Shown one piece after another: positions 17,987 through 30,180 of a stretch of 64,000 nucleotides of DNA. A program made the position numbers and the translations under genes. Under the pieces are notes generated by a model that worked only from the letters and a program-made list of their open reading frames with translations, was not told the origin of the DNA and ran no database searches. How positions within the stretch are numbered: the first letter of the stretch is position 1; each line of letters begins with the position of its first letter. Source of the DNA: Siniperca chuatsi (lineage: Eukaryota > Chordata > Actinopteri > Centrarchiformes > Sinipercidae); NCBI RefSeq assembly GCF_020085105.1, contig NC_058055.1, positions 16,625,822 through 16,689,821 of the forward strand. Direction: 5' to 3'.

Positions 17987-19890
17987 GTGTGCACAGATAG
18001 TTACAAAGATAACGGTAAAAGAGTGTTTCAACAGTGAGAGCAGTTTCAGCAGTGAGCAACAAAGGCTGTCATGTCTGTTTTCATATATCAGGATACTTTC
18101 ATTGTTAAACACCTAAGGAGTGCAGGGATCAATAGTCCCCAGTGCTGGGGTACATGTCGTCAGATAAGTAATGTGAAATGACAGCAAATTCAAAGATGTA
18201 GTATGTTTGGGGCAATATAGAGGCATTGTCTCCATTACATAGTTTGTCCACCAGGGAGCACTGACTGTAAAGTGGCTGCTTCGGTACATATCTTGTTCGC
18301 AGTTGTTTAATAGCAACATTTAAGGAATCCTTATCAGAAATGTTTGTTTATCTTTATTATTATTTTTAAAAAGCCTGGCTCTAATTTCTACCTGTCTATC
18401 TGTCTTTGGGCTGTTTTTAAGAAAATCACCTTTGAGATTTTGATTTCATCTTATTTTTTATATGTTTTACATTTAAAAACAGTTGTACAATATTGGATAT
18501 TGCAATATTCTGTCATACTGTGATTGTGTTGATACCACTGTCTTGTGAATGTCTCTTGAAAATGAGAATTGGAATTTCAAAGGGATCTTATCTGGTTAAA
18601 TGAGATCATAAGAAACATTACACAGTTTTAACAAATTAATGATGATGATTTATCGATATTCAATAAAGTGATTTCTTTCATATTTTGATTGTGATTGTTA
18701 TGTATTCTTGACTCTCATCGACAGCATAAATATATGAATTAGAGGTCAAAGGTCAAATCTGTATGTTCTACTTTATGGGATACAATTGATGCCTGGTGAT
18801 GAGACTAAAGTCCTCATGCAATGCAGGGACAGAATTGTATGTTCAAATGCCAAATTTGTTATGCGTGCATATAACGGTTTGTGCCACACAGTAATTATGA
18901 TTGGTAATCGTACATACATTTTTTGCAGCATTGCATTTGGTCACCAGACAGAAGCATTTAGAAACAACTGGGTCACCTGAAAAGGGACTGAAAACCAACC
19001 ACTGATGTAAGGGACTTTGTCGGCGGTGTAAACAACTCAAATAACTGCAGTTGTCGAGTGTTGTTTAGTTCTCTGAGCTGCTGGACGTCAGCCAAGCAGT
19101 GGACTCACCTGTTATTGACAGAGTGAGACAAACAAGCAGTCACAACTGTCAAAAGATGCCAAAAAATAAATGTATCTCTGTAAGGCTCCCAACAAGCCAC
19201 TTACTCCTCTTGAAACCTTATTATGTAACATTAGTTCACTGATCGAGCAGAGTTTGATAGTATAGATAAATGGACAAAAGTGGCACTAACTGGAGATAAT
19301 GTCTTCATTTTATGTACAGTATCATTAAGTGTATTGTTACATAGGAATGTTATTTGAGTTGTGAACAAATGTCACACCCTGAAATACAGGATTTCTTTAT
19401 TTCTCTTTTGACCAGACCCATTCTGTCACTCTTCCTCCGAGAGCCTGTTCTCCTGGTTTGTGCTTTTCTGCAGTGAGTCAGACTGAACATCAGGTGGAGA
19501 TATTTTGACAGTTTGATCCTTCTTCATTTGAATCTCAATTAGCTTCTACAATGTGTTTGTCATTTCTTCCTTGGGGGCCACATTAAAGAATAAACAGCAT
19601 TTTTAAAATCACAAAGTAGCCTGAATGAAACAAGGCAGCACAAACCAAATATAACATTGGAGTAGTGGACTGATTTTGATAATTAAAAAAATGAAAGGCA
19701 ATAAGTGGTCGGATACAAGCAAGGCCACAGAAAGCGAGGACAATGAGGGCGTTTTAAATTTATTTTTATTTTAAAAAAAGGCGGAATTCGTAACCCTAAA
19801 GCCGGCTTTCTGCCGGCGGAACGTTTGATCCGGACTACATTTTCCACACGGGCACTTTTGTAATGGACCAAAGCTAAGTTGCCTGGCGAA
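17987..19890 (+). other. 3' UTR of the FAM111A-like gene, then spacer and crcp promoter
   Basis: AATAAA at 18,662-18,667 is a good polyadenylation signal for the FAM111A-like gene, giving a 3' UTR of about 690 nt. From 18,700 to 19,790 I see no gene. The last 100 bp before 19,891 is GC-richer (GCCGGC, CTGCCGGCGG) and probably the crcp promoter and 5' UTR; it holds a four-codon upstream ORF (ATG at 19,863, stop at 19,875-19,877). Confidence 0.5.
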
Positions 19891-21304
19891 ATGGAAGTGT
19901 AAGATTTTTAAAATTGATTCATAATGCAGTGAGTTTGTTGATTGGCAGCTGTATATTGTTTATTTCGACTGTAGCCAAATATTGTGGTCAAAGGTACAAC
20001 AGCTAAGTTACGTCTTTGTCGCGCTTTCCGGTTAATTTATTGATCAGGCTGTGGGAAACGGAGTGTAGTGACACAACTGGATTTAGACGCATTTTCAATC
20101 GAAAACCTCCTATATTGCAATTTGTTTTCAACAATTAAAAAGCCAATAAAGATCCTCTCTAAAGGTGAATAAGTCAACTAAAACATTGGATGCTGCCATG
20201 TGTTTTATTTGGTCAGCATGGGAACTATTACTACTACTCAATGTTGGCTTGGTAAAGTAGTGTTGAAACAATTAGTTGATTAATCAATTAGTCATCCGCA
20301 AAAAGTTACTTGACAACACTTTTGATCATTGATAAATCATTTATGTCATTTAAGAGGAAAATGTTGATACCAGTTTCTCAAATGTGAGGATTTGCTCTGG
20401 TTTCCTGTGTTTTATGTCATTTTACTGGTCATTGACATAAACATTTAATGTTTTTGGGTTTTGTACTCTTGAATTGTTGAATGCCACTTTGTGCATTTTA
20501 TAGACTAAACTATTAATCGATTAATTGAAGAAAATGATCAAAAGATGAATTGATAATGAAAATAATGATTAGGGACGGTAAAGCATTTTTGCGTTGTTTC
20601 TAAATGTACTGTACAAAGTAGACAGTAGTAGAAAACAAAAGTGCAAATAAAAGTATTGATCCACGAAATTTAACTTGATTAAATTTTAAATTAAAGCAAA
20701 ATAGGATATACTTCTTTTTTTTTTTTTTTAGTTCACCCGGCCTTCTGTGTTTTGCCCTGTGTGCTCGTCTATATCACAACTTCCTGTTCATTTAACTCTC
20801 ATCATAAACACTTTTCTCATCTTTATGTAACCAAAATAATCTGAGCTCAGAGGTCCACCATCCATCTTCCGGAGCTTTCAACCACATCTCGCAGTCTTCT
20901 TTCAGCAACTGGAGGTGAAGACTGTGAGAACCAGTTAAAAGCTCCAAAAGCTAGTAAGTTGACCTTTGAGCTTAGGTTATTTGGTTACATATACAGTTTC
21001 CAAAGGTCAAGAATGAAGCTTGAACATTACTTATTTTCTTCTTTTCAGGAAAAACGCTAATGCTGCTATGCTCAGTAACTATGAGGTAAGGTATTGTGTT
21101 ATGTCTCACTGTTTTACATTAAATCATTTTGTACTGTCCTGTCAAGAGATGAAAATAATTTATTGTCACTTCATATTTGTCTGTCTGTGTTTCTCAGGTG
21201 TTCAAACTCCTGACAGACCTGAAGGAACAGAGGAAGGACAGCGGGAAGAACAAACACAGCGCCGGGCAACAGAACCTCAACACCATCATGTATGAGGTCG
21301 GCAC

Positions 21305-21348
<44 letters not shown>

Positions 21349-23844
21349 CTGACTCAAACCTGCTCTGTGAGTCTGTTGTGTCACATTTACAACAGTGTGC
21401 CCACAGTTTCATCTGCATTTCCACACAGACGCTGAAGCACCTGTCAAAGACGCCCTGCAGCAGGCAGAGTCCAGAGATTGTCAAAGATTTCCTCACCACC
21501 ATGATGCCTCACAAACTCACAAAGTCAGTGAGATCTCACAAAGGCATAGATGTTATCATCCATGTTTTTATTTTGAATTTATAGATTACATATAATGCAC
21601 AATATTTTGTTTAGATAAACACCTATATTGTATGTATGCACTGTTCTGTACACCATATACCCCCGGATTTTTTTCCCCCCATCAGGGCAGAAAAACTGCA
21701 GCTCTTGAACCATCGGCCACAGACAGCAGTGGAAATTCAGCTAGTGAGTGTTTTACTTAACTGTCACCAGTGACTTTTATTACGTGTTACCTTACGACTC
21801 TGTATCCTTTATTCACTACTGGTGTACATTTCCATGATTGTTTCACACATTTATTGTGGTAGAAACAAGTTAGTGTGTTATATAATAAGACTCGCTTAAA
21901 GGATAATTCTGGTGATATTGTACTTTATTTTCTTATTGTCAACACATCCCACAAACCGACAATGAACTGATCCTACTAACAAGTACTGTCTGTATAAAAC
22001 AATTACAAACACATCAGTTAGCCTCAATGATGCACTGGGTGACATGTTCCTTCATTACGACGAACATGGGCACTGTAGTTTACTTTGAGTCAGTCCCTCA
22101 TACACATCCTGCTGCTGGAAATACTCAGAGCACCAAATGTGTATTAATCCGCAGATGAAAATAGTCCCCAACAAGTGCTCTATTTACTCCTGTTTGAGTA
22201 AAAACTACATTGCCCAGCTGTTTAGTATATTACTGAAATTAAAAATTAAACCATATGTTTTGAAGATTTCAGTCAGATTTGGGGCTGAGTGCTACAGACA
22301 GGATAGGGGAGTATTGAGAAACAGACTAGTAAATAGTTTTTTATGGGATTATTTTTTTTGACAACAGGAAGAAAAATAAATAAATATTGATCAACTAAAT
22401 GATTAAATAACCTAATCCTTTAAATAAAGACTCTGTAATAAATTAATTTAGTTACAACTCATAGGCCAAGTTTTATTTTTGACCAAATGTGTCACAAGTT
22501 GTGAGGAGCAATTTCTGCATTGCACATGACTCCATTGATCCCATTATAGATGGGAAATCACTGTCAAAGCCACTCATTGGTGGGACATTTGAAATATCTG
22601 AATCTGTGCCACTGATGTTCTCATGGAGATGCTACTCACTGTAGAACACAACGTGTACAGCTTGTACACCCAGGCTATAAAGCATTTGGGGGTTTTCAGA
22701 CATCCAGTCCATTACCAGAAACATCATTAAACTGCAGTGGTAAAAGTAAAATGGCCCTGCAGCAATCTGGACTCACTCAGATGTAAAGCATATTTCCACA
22801 GCTAGAAAGTGACCTTAGACTGGCGGGGTTGGTAAACACGAACACACTCTGTCTTGTTTACTGATATCACGCTACATGAGTCCTGAGAATTTAAGTTCCT
22901 GTTTTTTAGTTACTTATTTTTAAGGTACCTCTAACATCCTGAGTTACAAAACCACTTATGCACAAAGTACTTGCTGTTGCTGCTGTTAAGTTGTGTGGAA
23001 AACAAATCCTGAGCAAAATGTGCACCAAATTATATATTATTAAGTAAATAGCAATAGCATAGCAAAATGTTTGATTGCTAAATAATGTGCAGATAAATTG
23101 AGGTTCAAAGTTTATTATTGATCTTGGAAACAGCAGTTGACCAAACAATCTCACGTCAAACTCAAAAAAAAGAAATCCAATTTTGCAGAGTACTTTAAAG
23201 GGGTCATATTAAGCTTTTTGGGATTTTCCCTCATTTATTATTTGTATTATGTTGTCAGACATACATGTTAAACAAAGCAATGGACAGTATGAGGGAAATA
23301 ATGTGTTTTTTTAACATTAAAGCATGTAAACATTTTCTAGTTGACCCCCAAAATAAAATATGAGCCTAGAAATGTGCATAATATGTCCCCTTCAAGGACT
23401 TCTCATCCATTTTGCAAATTTGAACATCTATCTACTTCCATGACAACTGGCAAACCATCTGCTGATGAAAATATGTGGTGGTGATGGAACTTGAGGTGAG
23501 ATTGTTTTGACAAGTACAGATACATTGATTTAAAAAAGTTAAGTCAAGGCGAGTTTATGTGTATAGCATCTTATGTGTAGCACCAAAGGCCTTTTAAATG
23601 AGTCAAAGAACACAACAAAGAGGGAAATAAAATCTGTTTCTTCTTTTAGTGTTCGACCATTAACAGAAACTGGTGAATGTGGCCGTAATTTTCTGTTTGT
23701 GTTCAGATGGTGGAAGAGAGTGAAGAGCGGTTATCAGAGCAGCAGATTGAGGAGCTCATCCAGACAGTCGCAGACGCCCTACCTGGTGACCCGGAGCAGG
23801 AAAACGCAGCTGCAGAGATGGATGACGCCAGTGAACAGTCATGA
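19891..23844 (+). CDS. crcp: DNA-directed RNA polymerase III subunit RPC9 / CGRP receptor component, 144 aa
   Basis: Pol III stalk subunit (RPC9, C17), also described as the calcitonin-gene-related-peptide receptor component. Exons: 19,891-19,898, 21,049-21,085, 21,198-21,296, 21,429-21,523, 21,686-21,743 and 23,707-23,844. They total 435 bp, 144 aa, against 148 aa in human. The first coding exon is only 8 nt (ATGGAAGT, donor GTAAGA) and encodes MEV with the next exon, matching the vertebrate start MEVK. Diagnostic segments are ANAAMLSNYEVFKLLTDLKE, GQQNLNTI, SPEIVKDFL and KAEKLQLLNHRP...TAVEIQLMVEESEERL. The acidic tail ends MDDASEQS. Phases and GT-AG sites all agree. The acceptor of exon 5 follows a C-rich tract. 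It lies between the FAM111A-like gene and tpst1, in conserved ASL-CRCP-TPST1 order. Confidence 0.96.
20265..20575. repeat. Dispersed repeat with ATTAATCGATTAATT ends, crcp intron 1
   Basis: Begins near TTAGTTGATTAATCAATTAG and ends near ATTGATAATGAAAATAATGATTAG. Related copies lie at about 28,335-28,635, 33,720-34,005 and 35,690-35,995, sharing the words TTTCTCAAATGTGAGGATTTGCT (or its complement) and GATAATGAAAATAAT. It is a common AT-rich interspersed family of fish. Confidence 0.65.
21311..21345. repeat. (CT)n microsatellite in crcp intron 3
   Basis: A CTCT run of about 34 bp starts 14 bp after the donor at 21,297 and ends in TTTT. Confidence 0.9.
21930..22215. repeat. Dispersed repeat, inverted partner of 6640-6980
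   Basis: In crcp intron 5. Its reverse complement follows the order of words seen in asl intron 3 (GAGTAAATAG, TTTGGTGCTC, AGCAGCAGGA, AAACTACAGTGCCCATGTTC). Moderately diverged. Confidence 0.7.
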
Positions 23845-26700
23845 CACAGTGACAGGCCAGGAATGAACCATAGGTGGAGAACGGGAGTGAAGGCTAGAGT
23901 TATTTCAGAACTGGACTGGTTGCTTTTACCTGCGCCATTTTGCGTCAATGTTTGAACTGAACAGCATGCTGGGAGAAGGGATGCACAATGGCTGCCTGGC
24001 CATGGCTAAAAGGACCTCATTACCTTTTGAAATGCCTTCACATTAAGGTGAAGCATTTAATGAATGTATGAATTTAAGCAGAATGTGTCTGATTTGCGTT
24101 TACGCATATTAATACAACTGGTTTCAAATCAAACATGCACACGCTTTCATAAGTACAGGTTTTTGGACAGTGAGTCACAGACGTCTTGTTTTGCATCTGA
24201 CTGGTCTAATTTGTATTTCACATCAGATAATGTTTATGCAGAGACAGTCTGCTATTAAACTGGTATATTTTTGGTCTTAATGTTAGTCGTGAGTTTATAC
24301 CATGGTGCATGGAAATAAGGGTTTTTGCTGCTGTATGATTTCCCAAGCTGTAATGTCAGTCATACAATTAAACTTGCATTGGTGCAGCACTGACATAAAG
24401 TCGGTAGTATTATTAGAGTGGCTACAGTATGTAATAAGGTGATTGTTGTCTCTTATTCATGTTATCTTTTTAAAACATGCTGATCTTTTCCTTCTGTAAC
24501 AAAATGAAACATAAATCTTAAAATGTATCTGCAGCTTTTTCTCATTTTGAATGACATGGTCATCAAGCAGGGAAGTGAACTTCACATTTGCTTTCAGAGA
24601 AGGCTGCAGGCCTTTACTGAATGTTGACATGTAAAAGGGCATATAAAATAGGAACTTCTGGTTCACATGTGGTGCAAAATGACAGACTGTGAAGAACTGG
24701 CTAAATTAGGACTATAATCTGAAACCCATTTCACATTATAGATGATGGTGGTGTCACCATCAGCTACAGAAAACATCTTCAATGTATCCTTTCTCTGCAT
24801 CATCCTGTAGGTCTGTGAATGCAACACAAAGGTAGAAAAGCACCTGTGGGATGCCATAAACACAACACAATACTCATTCTGTTTGCTTTTAATTTAGTCA
24901 TTTTAGGAGATTGTCTTAGGTCTATAGTGGAAATCTGTAGTGGTAGTAAATAGTTAATCATCCCGAAATAATATTATTGTAGTCATTTAGTTCAGCACAC
25001 ATCATTTTTCACAGAGATATGTTTCTTACTGCTGTGCGATATCCACCGTCTCATAATCATCTTAATAATTAATAATTAATTAAAATAAGCTACACTTGAC
25101 AGTACTCATTATTGCACCATTACTTATTACTTATATTATTTCGTACTTTGGTACTTACACTTATTTTAGCTTTTATACTTGTATCCACTTTGTACTTAAT
25201 TTATCTGACCTTGTTATAGCGTATTATAGTTTGATTTGCTTAGTGCTTCTATTCCTTCTATTCTCAAGTGTGTACTGACATGATAGTGAGCAGCTGTAAC
25301 GAAAGAGTTTCCCCTCGGGGATCAATAAAGTATTTCTGATTCTGATAACCAGTCATAGATAACAGGATATAAACTGCAGACTGACACCTAAACCCACAAA
25401 CTACAGGTTCTGGATCAGCTCATGTTTTTTGTGCTGGGTTGTTGTGAAGTAGCAGAGGAAGGATGTGCTGGTTTGACTCATGTACCTTTCTGTTTTGAGC
25501 TTCCTGTTAGTATATCACATCAGTTTCCTCTGCCTACTTAGTACCTTACCAAGGCAAGATACTGAAGCAAAGTGAAAGTCACGGACACTGATTTTGTACC
25601 AGCACATCCAGGGGCCCCTTGTGAGCCCCGGCCAACAGTTGAGCTTGGACGTGAACACATAAGGGGCACATTTCTGAAACCTCATGAAAGAGCACCTCCC
25701 ACTCTCAAAATTACAGAGATTATAAATGTCCTAAAGATCTTTTACCTACCTACCATGCACATATTCATATGTACACAAAATCATGTACTCATGCACAAAG
25801 CTGCTGAATTACACACAATCATTCTATGTGACCTAATTAACATCCAGATATAGTCCTCAGTCTTACTATGCTGAATAGGTGACTGATGTTGTGTGAGGAA
25901 AAGGAAAACAGAAGTGCTGCTGTGTAGTAAATAGTAAATGTGTAGTGTAGTTTTGCAATTCACTTCATATCTTTATAAACTGAAAACATTGTGTTTTTTT
26001 TAGCTCCAGGTCAGACAATTTTAAGTGTCATCTTTGTGCTGTGGAAACATGTGATGAGCATGTCAGCAGTGTCTACTTAACACACATGCAGCTCAGACTT
26101 ACACTGAAGCCCGGAGAGCCCACAGCAGTCTTAATAGGGCCCTGCATGGCATTATTTTTGAAAAATAAAATGTTGTTGTAGTCCTAGATCTTTAAATGTT
26201 GCCTACTTTTCCCAAGGGTAAGCAACCTTAGGGGCCCTGAAAGCTCCCAGTTTACTGTGTCTACTGGCATGTGCAAATGTATTTAATTTAAAATCTGTTT
26301 GGAAATATGCACCACTAAAGCACATACCAACTGGTGGTTCGTGCTTCATTACCTGATTTTGAGACCCTGTTTTGTTTTTTGACATGAGGGGAAAGTCAGT
26401 CATATATTTGCTTATCAGGTGAACTATTCACTGATCACTCGAACTATTTCATACATATTTATTTCATTGATTAATTATGTATCTCATTACTTATTTGAGA
26501 ATTTCAGTGGTTATTTTATGTTTTATTTGTTATTATTTGTCAGGCTTCCCAATGTAATTATAATGAAGATCTGTGTCATACTAAAAGAGTTACCAAAATC
26601 TGTTTTACTAATGAAAAGGTGGATAAATTAAATTAGGCAGTTTTAACCTCAACTACATCCCACACTGTGATTAAATTTCCCCTGTGGGCTTTTACTGAGA
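23845..26700. other. crcp 3' UTR and spacer towards tpst1
   Basis: ATTAAA at about 24,254 is a plausible crcp polyadenylation signal. The rest is AT-rich and has no gene. A repeat with a GGGATCAATAAAGTATTTCTG tail occupies about 25,090-25,350. From 25,350 to 26,700 I see no recognisable feature. Confidence 0.5.
25090..25350 (+). repeat. Dispersed retro-element tail with ATCAATAAAGTATTTCTGATTC end
   Basis: The tail CCCCTCGGGGATCAATAAAG followed by TATTTCTGATTCTGAT recurs in reverse orientation at about 47,213-47,260 and 56,612-56,665 (CAGAATCAGAAATACTTTAT then TGATCCCCGAAGGGAAACTC), and in a shorter form at about 42,790-42,830. This marks one family of AT-rich elements sharing a 3' end. Its AATAAA should not be read as a host polyadenylation signal. 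Confidence 0.7.
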
Positions 26701-26759
26701 GCATACGAATCAATGAAGTGAAGTAATTTTAGCCTCGAGTGCGGAAAAAAAACACCTTG

Positions 26760-27154
26760 GTTTGAGACTGCGGCGGAATTGCCCTTTAGCACCTCCACCA
26801 ATAGGAATCGCCCAAGCAGATGTGTTTTGGTATTCAGAACGGCCATCGACCAATCAGCGCTCAGCTTTCTCTGCGTGGCTGCGCTCGTGCTCACTGTGTT
26901 CTTTCTCCCTCAACGGTAGATACAGCTCGACTTCTCACGGTGCAAAGTTACATCGGGAGCCAGCGGCGAAACGTCGGGTAATTGTGTGTTTTTTTAAATA
27001 CTAAATGGCGTAGACATTACCGCTGTTACTTCCGCCGAAAGATTCTCCACATGAGAGAAAACACCGGCGTGTCTGTGTGGATAGAGGAGCCGCAGGTTTC
27101 AAGGTTCATGTGTGTTTTTTTCCCCCTCGGATTTCGGCTGTTTCACAGACGCTG
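26760..27154 (+). promoter_or_regulatory. Promoter and first non-coding exon of the tpst1-group gene
   Basis: GC- and CpG-richer than its surroundings, with two CCAAT boxes (CACCAATAGG at about 26,805 and GACCAATCAG at about 26,849) and no TATA box. A strong donor GACGCTG|GTGAGT at 27,154/27,155 probably ends the first exon, which would splice to the acceptor at 29,860. Inferred from sequence signals; no transcript evidence. Confidence 0.55.
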
Positions 27155-28334
27155 GTGAGTGAACACCATTTTTAACACATCTGATATATTTACGACGCGT
27201 GTTAGCTACTTAGACAGATAAATGAACGTATTAAAACCAGGTGAATATGGTTAAATAACGCACTGACAGGCTTTTCTGGCGCTTATGGTGAGCTGTCGGT
27301 GGCCGCTGGTCTGTCACGGTGTGTTTGGACTGATTGCAGGTCATTCACCTGGTGGCTGCCTGCCTCGGGTGCATATTTGCGGACAAGATGCACCATCAAG
27401 CCAGGCCAGATGTTTGTGGCTGCTGGGCCTCGGCTTTGCAGCCGTGGAATAATCCTATTTGTGCACACACAAACACACACCATTGACTGCGGGGATAGCT
27501 TTGACCTGTTTCCACCAACTTGCACCTGGTTCGCCACATACTTTATGCAAGGCGGCAAAAAAGAGGCAGCAATTCTTCATGATGAATATGTACCTTTTTT
27601 AGGACATTTATTACAGTTCAAACAATGCTCCTGATAGTAATGCATCAACCAGAGTAAAAGGAAAATGTAGAAGTTGCTCACCCACCGAGACTTTCCCTTC
27701 AGCAGGAAATCAGTGTCATTGCCCCCTCCTGCGAGGAACAAGGAGGCTTTAGATTTCTTGACAACCTGCAGGTCAAAGATGTCTTCAATACGCACCTGGG
27801 TCACCACAGCATTTGTGCAACGCAGCAAAAAAAAGGCAGCAATTCTTCAAGATGAAGCAGCTGCTATTAAACATTTAGGATACTCAATTCTTTTTTGCCA
27901 CTGAGGGAAACTGTCATGAACACACATGAAACTACTTAAGAGTCAATTCAATGGGGAACATTCAAGGAAACAGCTCAGAGAATGGGCGGGCTCTTGACTG
28001 TAATATATTAATGCTTTAAACCAAGTTCAGGGTGACATAGGAGGAGTTCTCCCTGTGAAGAGTAAGACACTGGCTTTGGGTTTTCCTGACAACCTTCTGC
28101 TTAAAGATGTCAGTGAGCTGCTTTCTCACCAGCCGCCTCAACAATTGTCTACAGACTGACAGTGATCACTGTTTTCTGCTTATTATAGACTTGTTTGTTG
28201 GCTTTTCAAGGTCAATTCCCAGAAGAAGAAAAAAACTCCAGTGGTGTGCAGCCAAGCAGATAGTTTTGGTTTTATTTACGTAGGTTCCAGATATCTGTCT
28301 CTGAGATTTCTTCCTGGATTAGTAGATGGACAGG

Positions 28335-28635
28335 AAAGTAATCAGCAACTGTTTTGATAATTGATTAAGTCATTTTTTCTAGCAAAAATAAAGACCTTTA
28401 TTATAAAGGTCTGCTGCTTGTCTTTGTCTTATGTGAAGTAAACTGAATATGTTTGGGTTTTAGACTGCTGGTAGGACAAAACAAGCAATTTGAAGACATC
28501 AGCTTGGGCTTTAGGAAAGTGTGATGGGCATTTTACACTAGTTTCGACATTTTATAGACCAAATGATTAACCGAGAAAATAATTGACAAATTAATCGATA
28601 ATGAAAATAATTGTTAGTTGCAGACCTAAAGTGAG
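28335..28635. repeat. Dispersed AT-rich repeat of the ATTAATCGATAATGAAAATAAT family
   Basis: Second copy of the family at 20,265-20,575, same strand, in tpst1 intron 1. It ends TTAATCGATAATGAAAATAA followed by TTGTTAGTTGCAGACCT. Confidence 0.65.
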
Positions 28636-29869
28636 AAAATACGCTTTTTCGTAATTTTGGAGAACAGGCCCCTTTAAATCTGTTGAAAGAAAAAAGCAGC
28701 AGGTCTTGTTCTAAACCACTGGCCTAATTCTCTGCAAACTCCAAGTGGCTTAATCTCTGCATGGAAATGCATTAGAAATACATGTAAAGCTTGTGGATAC
28801 CACTGGACTTAGCATGGCTTAAGGCAGCACCTAAGTATCCCAGCAAGGCTGTGATGTCCTCATTTCCAGCTGTTTTTCCTTTTTGCTTTGATCGTCAGGC
28901 TGAATTTTACAGGCAAGCTACTCCAGCCCTGGGAGAGGAGCGTTCCCCACATGGCATCCAGATGTTAGGCTCCCTGCATCCAGTCCGAACAAGACAGAAA
29001 CCAAAATACCTCTGACAAAGGGAGACATATTCCCTATTTGCTTAGAGCTTCTGTAAGAAGTAAAACTGCTGTTTGAGCTGTGAATGTGTAGTTTCAGAGC
29101 TGTAATGTGTCTTTTAAAAGTAATTCAAACACTGCAGTGAAATCATTGGAGTTACTAAAGTCAACTAATTCAATTCTTGCAAGCTTGTGTGTTTTCAGTT
29201 TGTTGTGTCAAAATAAGAGGAACTAGAGTCTGGCTTACATGGATGAAACTTGTCTGCAGAAGAGAAATGGGGAAGTTGCGGGGTGGCTCCCTTGGTCAAT
29301 AGTACTCTGATTGCTGAAAATAGCTTTTTCTTCGTGTAGCAGAAACCGTCAGTGAGAAGAAAAACATGAGGAAGCTGTAATTAGTGGTGTAAGATACACT
29401 GCCTGAGAGCGTGTCTGCGTTGCATGCTGCCCTGAACTTTGATATGGTTAAACAGTCAGTGGCTCCCCGAGGAAAGATGCAAAATAGCTGCTTTGAGAAC
29501 AAAAAATGGATGCATTTCAGCCCCTCTGAAGGTGTGTACAAGTGTTCTTTGCAAACCATCACACCCTGCTTGCTGGTAATAGCTCCCTCATGCAGGGCAG
29601 TGGCTAATGGTTGGAGTTACTCATTTATTGGAAATTTAAAATATGACAATTTAGGTTTTTGTGGGGGTTTTTTTGTTGTTGTTTTATTTGTTATTCTGCA
29701 AGTTGTGAAATCATGCTTGAAAAAAATATCTCATGTCATACTGCAGTACGATTCACAAGCCTGGAGAAACAGAAGCATTCTGTGTTTGGTTGTAAGCCAT
29801 ATAAACTGATTCTGGTGCAGTCGTTTCTGAGGTGTATGACGTGTTCTTCTCATGTTTTAGGTAGGAGCG

Positions 29870-29938
29870 ATGGATAAGAGACGTGGCTGGCTGTGGAGCG
29901 CAGCAGGCCTGGATCCTGCTCTCCGACACCAGGGCTGA
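29870..29938 (+). other. Upstream ORF of 22 codons in the tpst1 leader
   Basis: The exon that starts at 29,861 has an ATG at 29,870 after only nine exon nucleotides. It reads MDKRRGWLWSAAGLDPALRH plus two residues to TGA at 29,938. It is out of frame with the main ATG at 30,181 and could reduce or regulate translation. Function inferred. Confidence 0.5.
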
Positions 29939-30180
29939 GGAGCTGCAGAGGAGTGAGGAGTCTCCCCAGGAGACTCTACCCTCCTGGCCTCCATCAGGCC
30001 TTCCTCAGCATCACCTCAGCTGTCTTTCTCGCAGTCATCCTCATTGTCCAGACTGTCATTGTGCAGCTAAGTCTTGAACTGAGCTGAATTTAAGAAGTAG
30101 CTATATTCACATCTGCCCAGGGGCCCCTGAATATTGTTTTATGTCCTCCTGAATCTGACTCCCAGTCACACCCAGCAACC

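Noticed and set aside
25322-25327. AATAAA as the crcp polyadenylation signal
   Set aside because: It is part of a dispersed repeat tail (GGGATCAATAAAGTATTTCTG) seen elsewhere in the window; ATTAAA at about 24,254 is nearer and more plausible.
27299-27634. 111-codon plus-strand ORF in tpst1 intron 1
   Set aside because: It begins at a non-ATG codon within the intron, lacks splice support and resembles no known protein.
29883-30087. Two 64-codon frames upstream of tpst1
   Set aside because: Both begin with GTG and end before the main ATG. They are not genes, though the hydrophobic one is noted as a finding.
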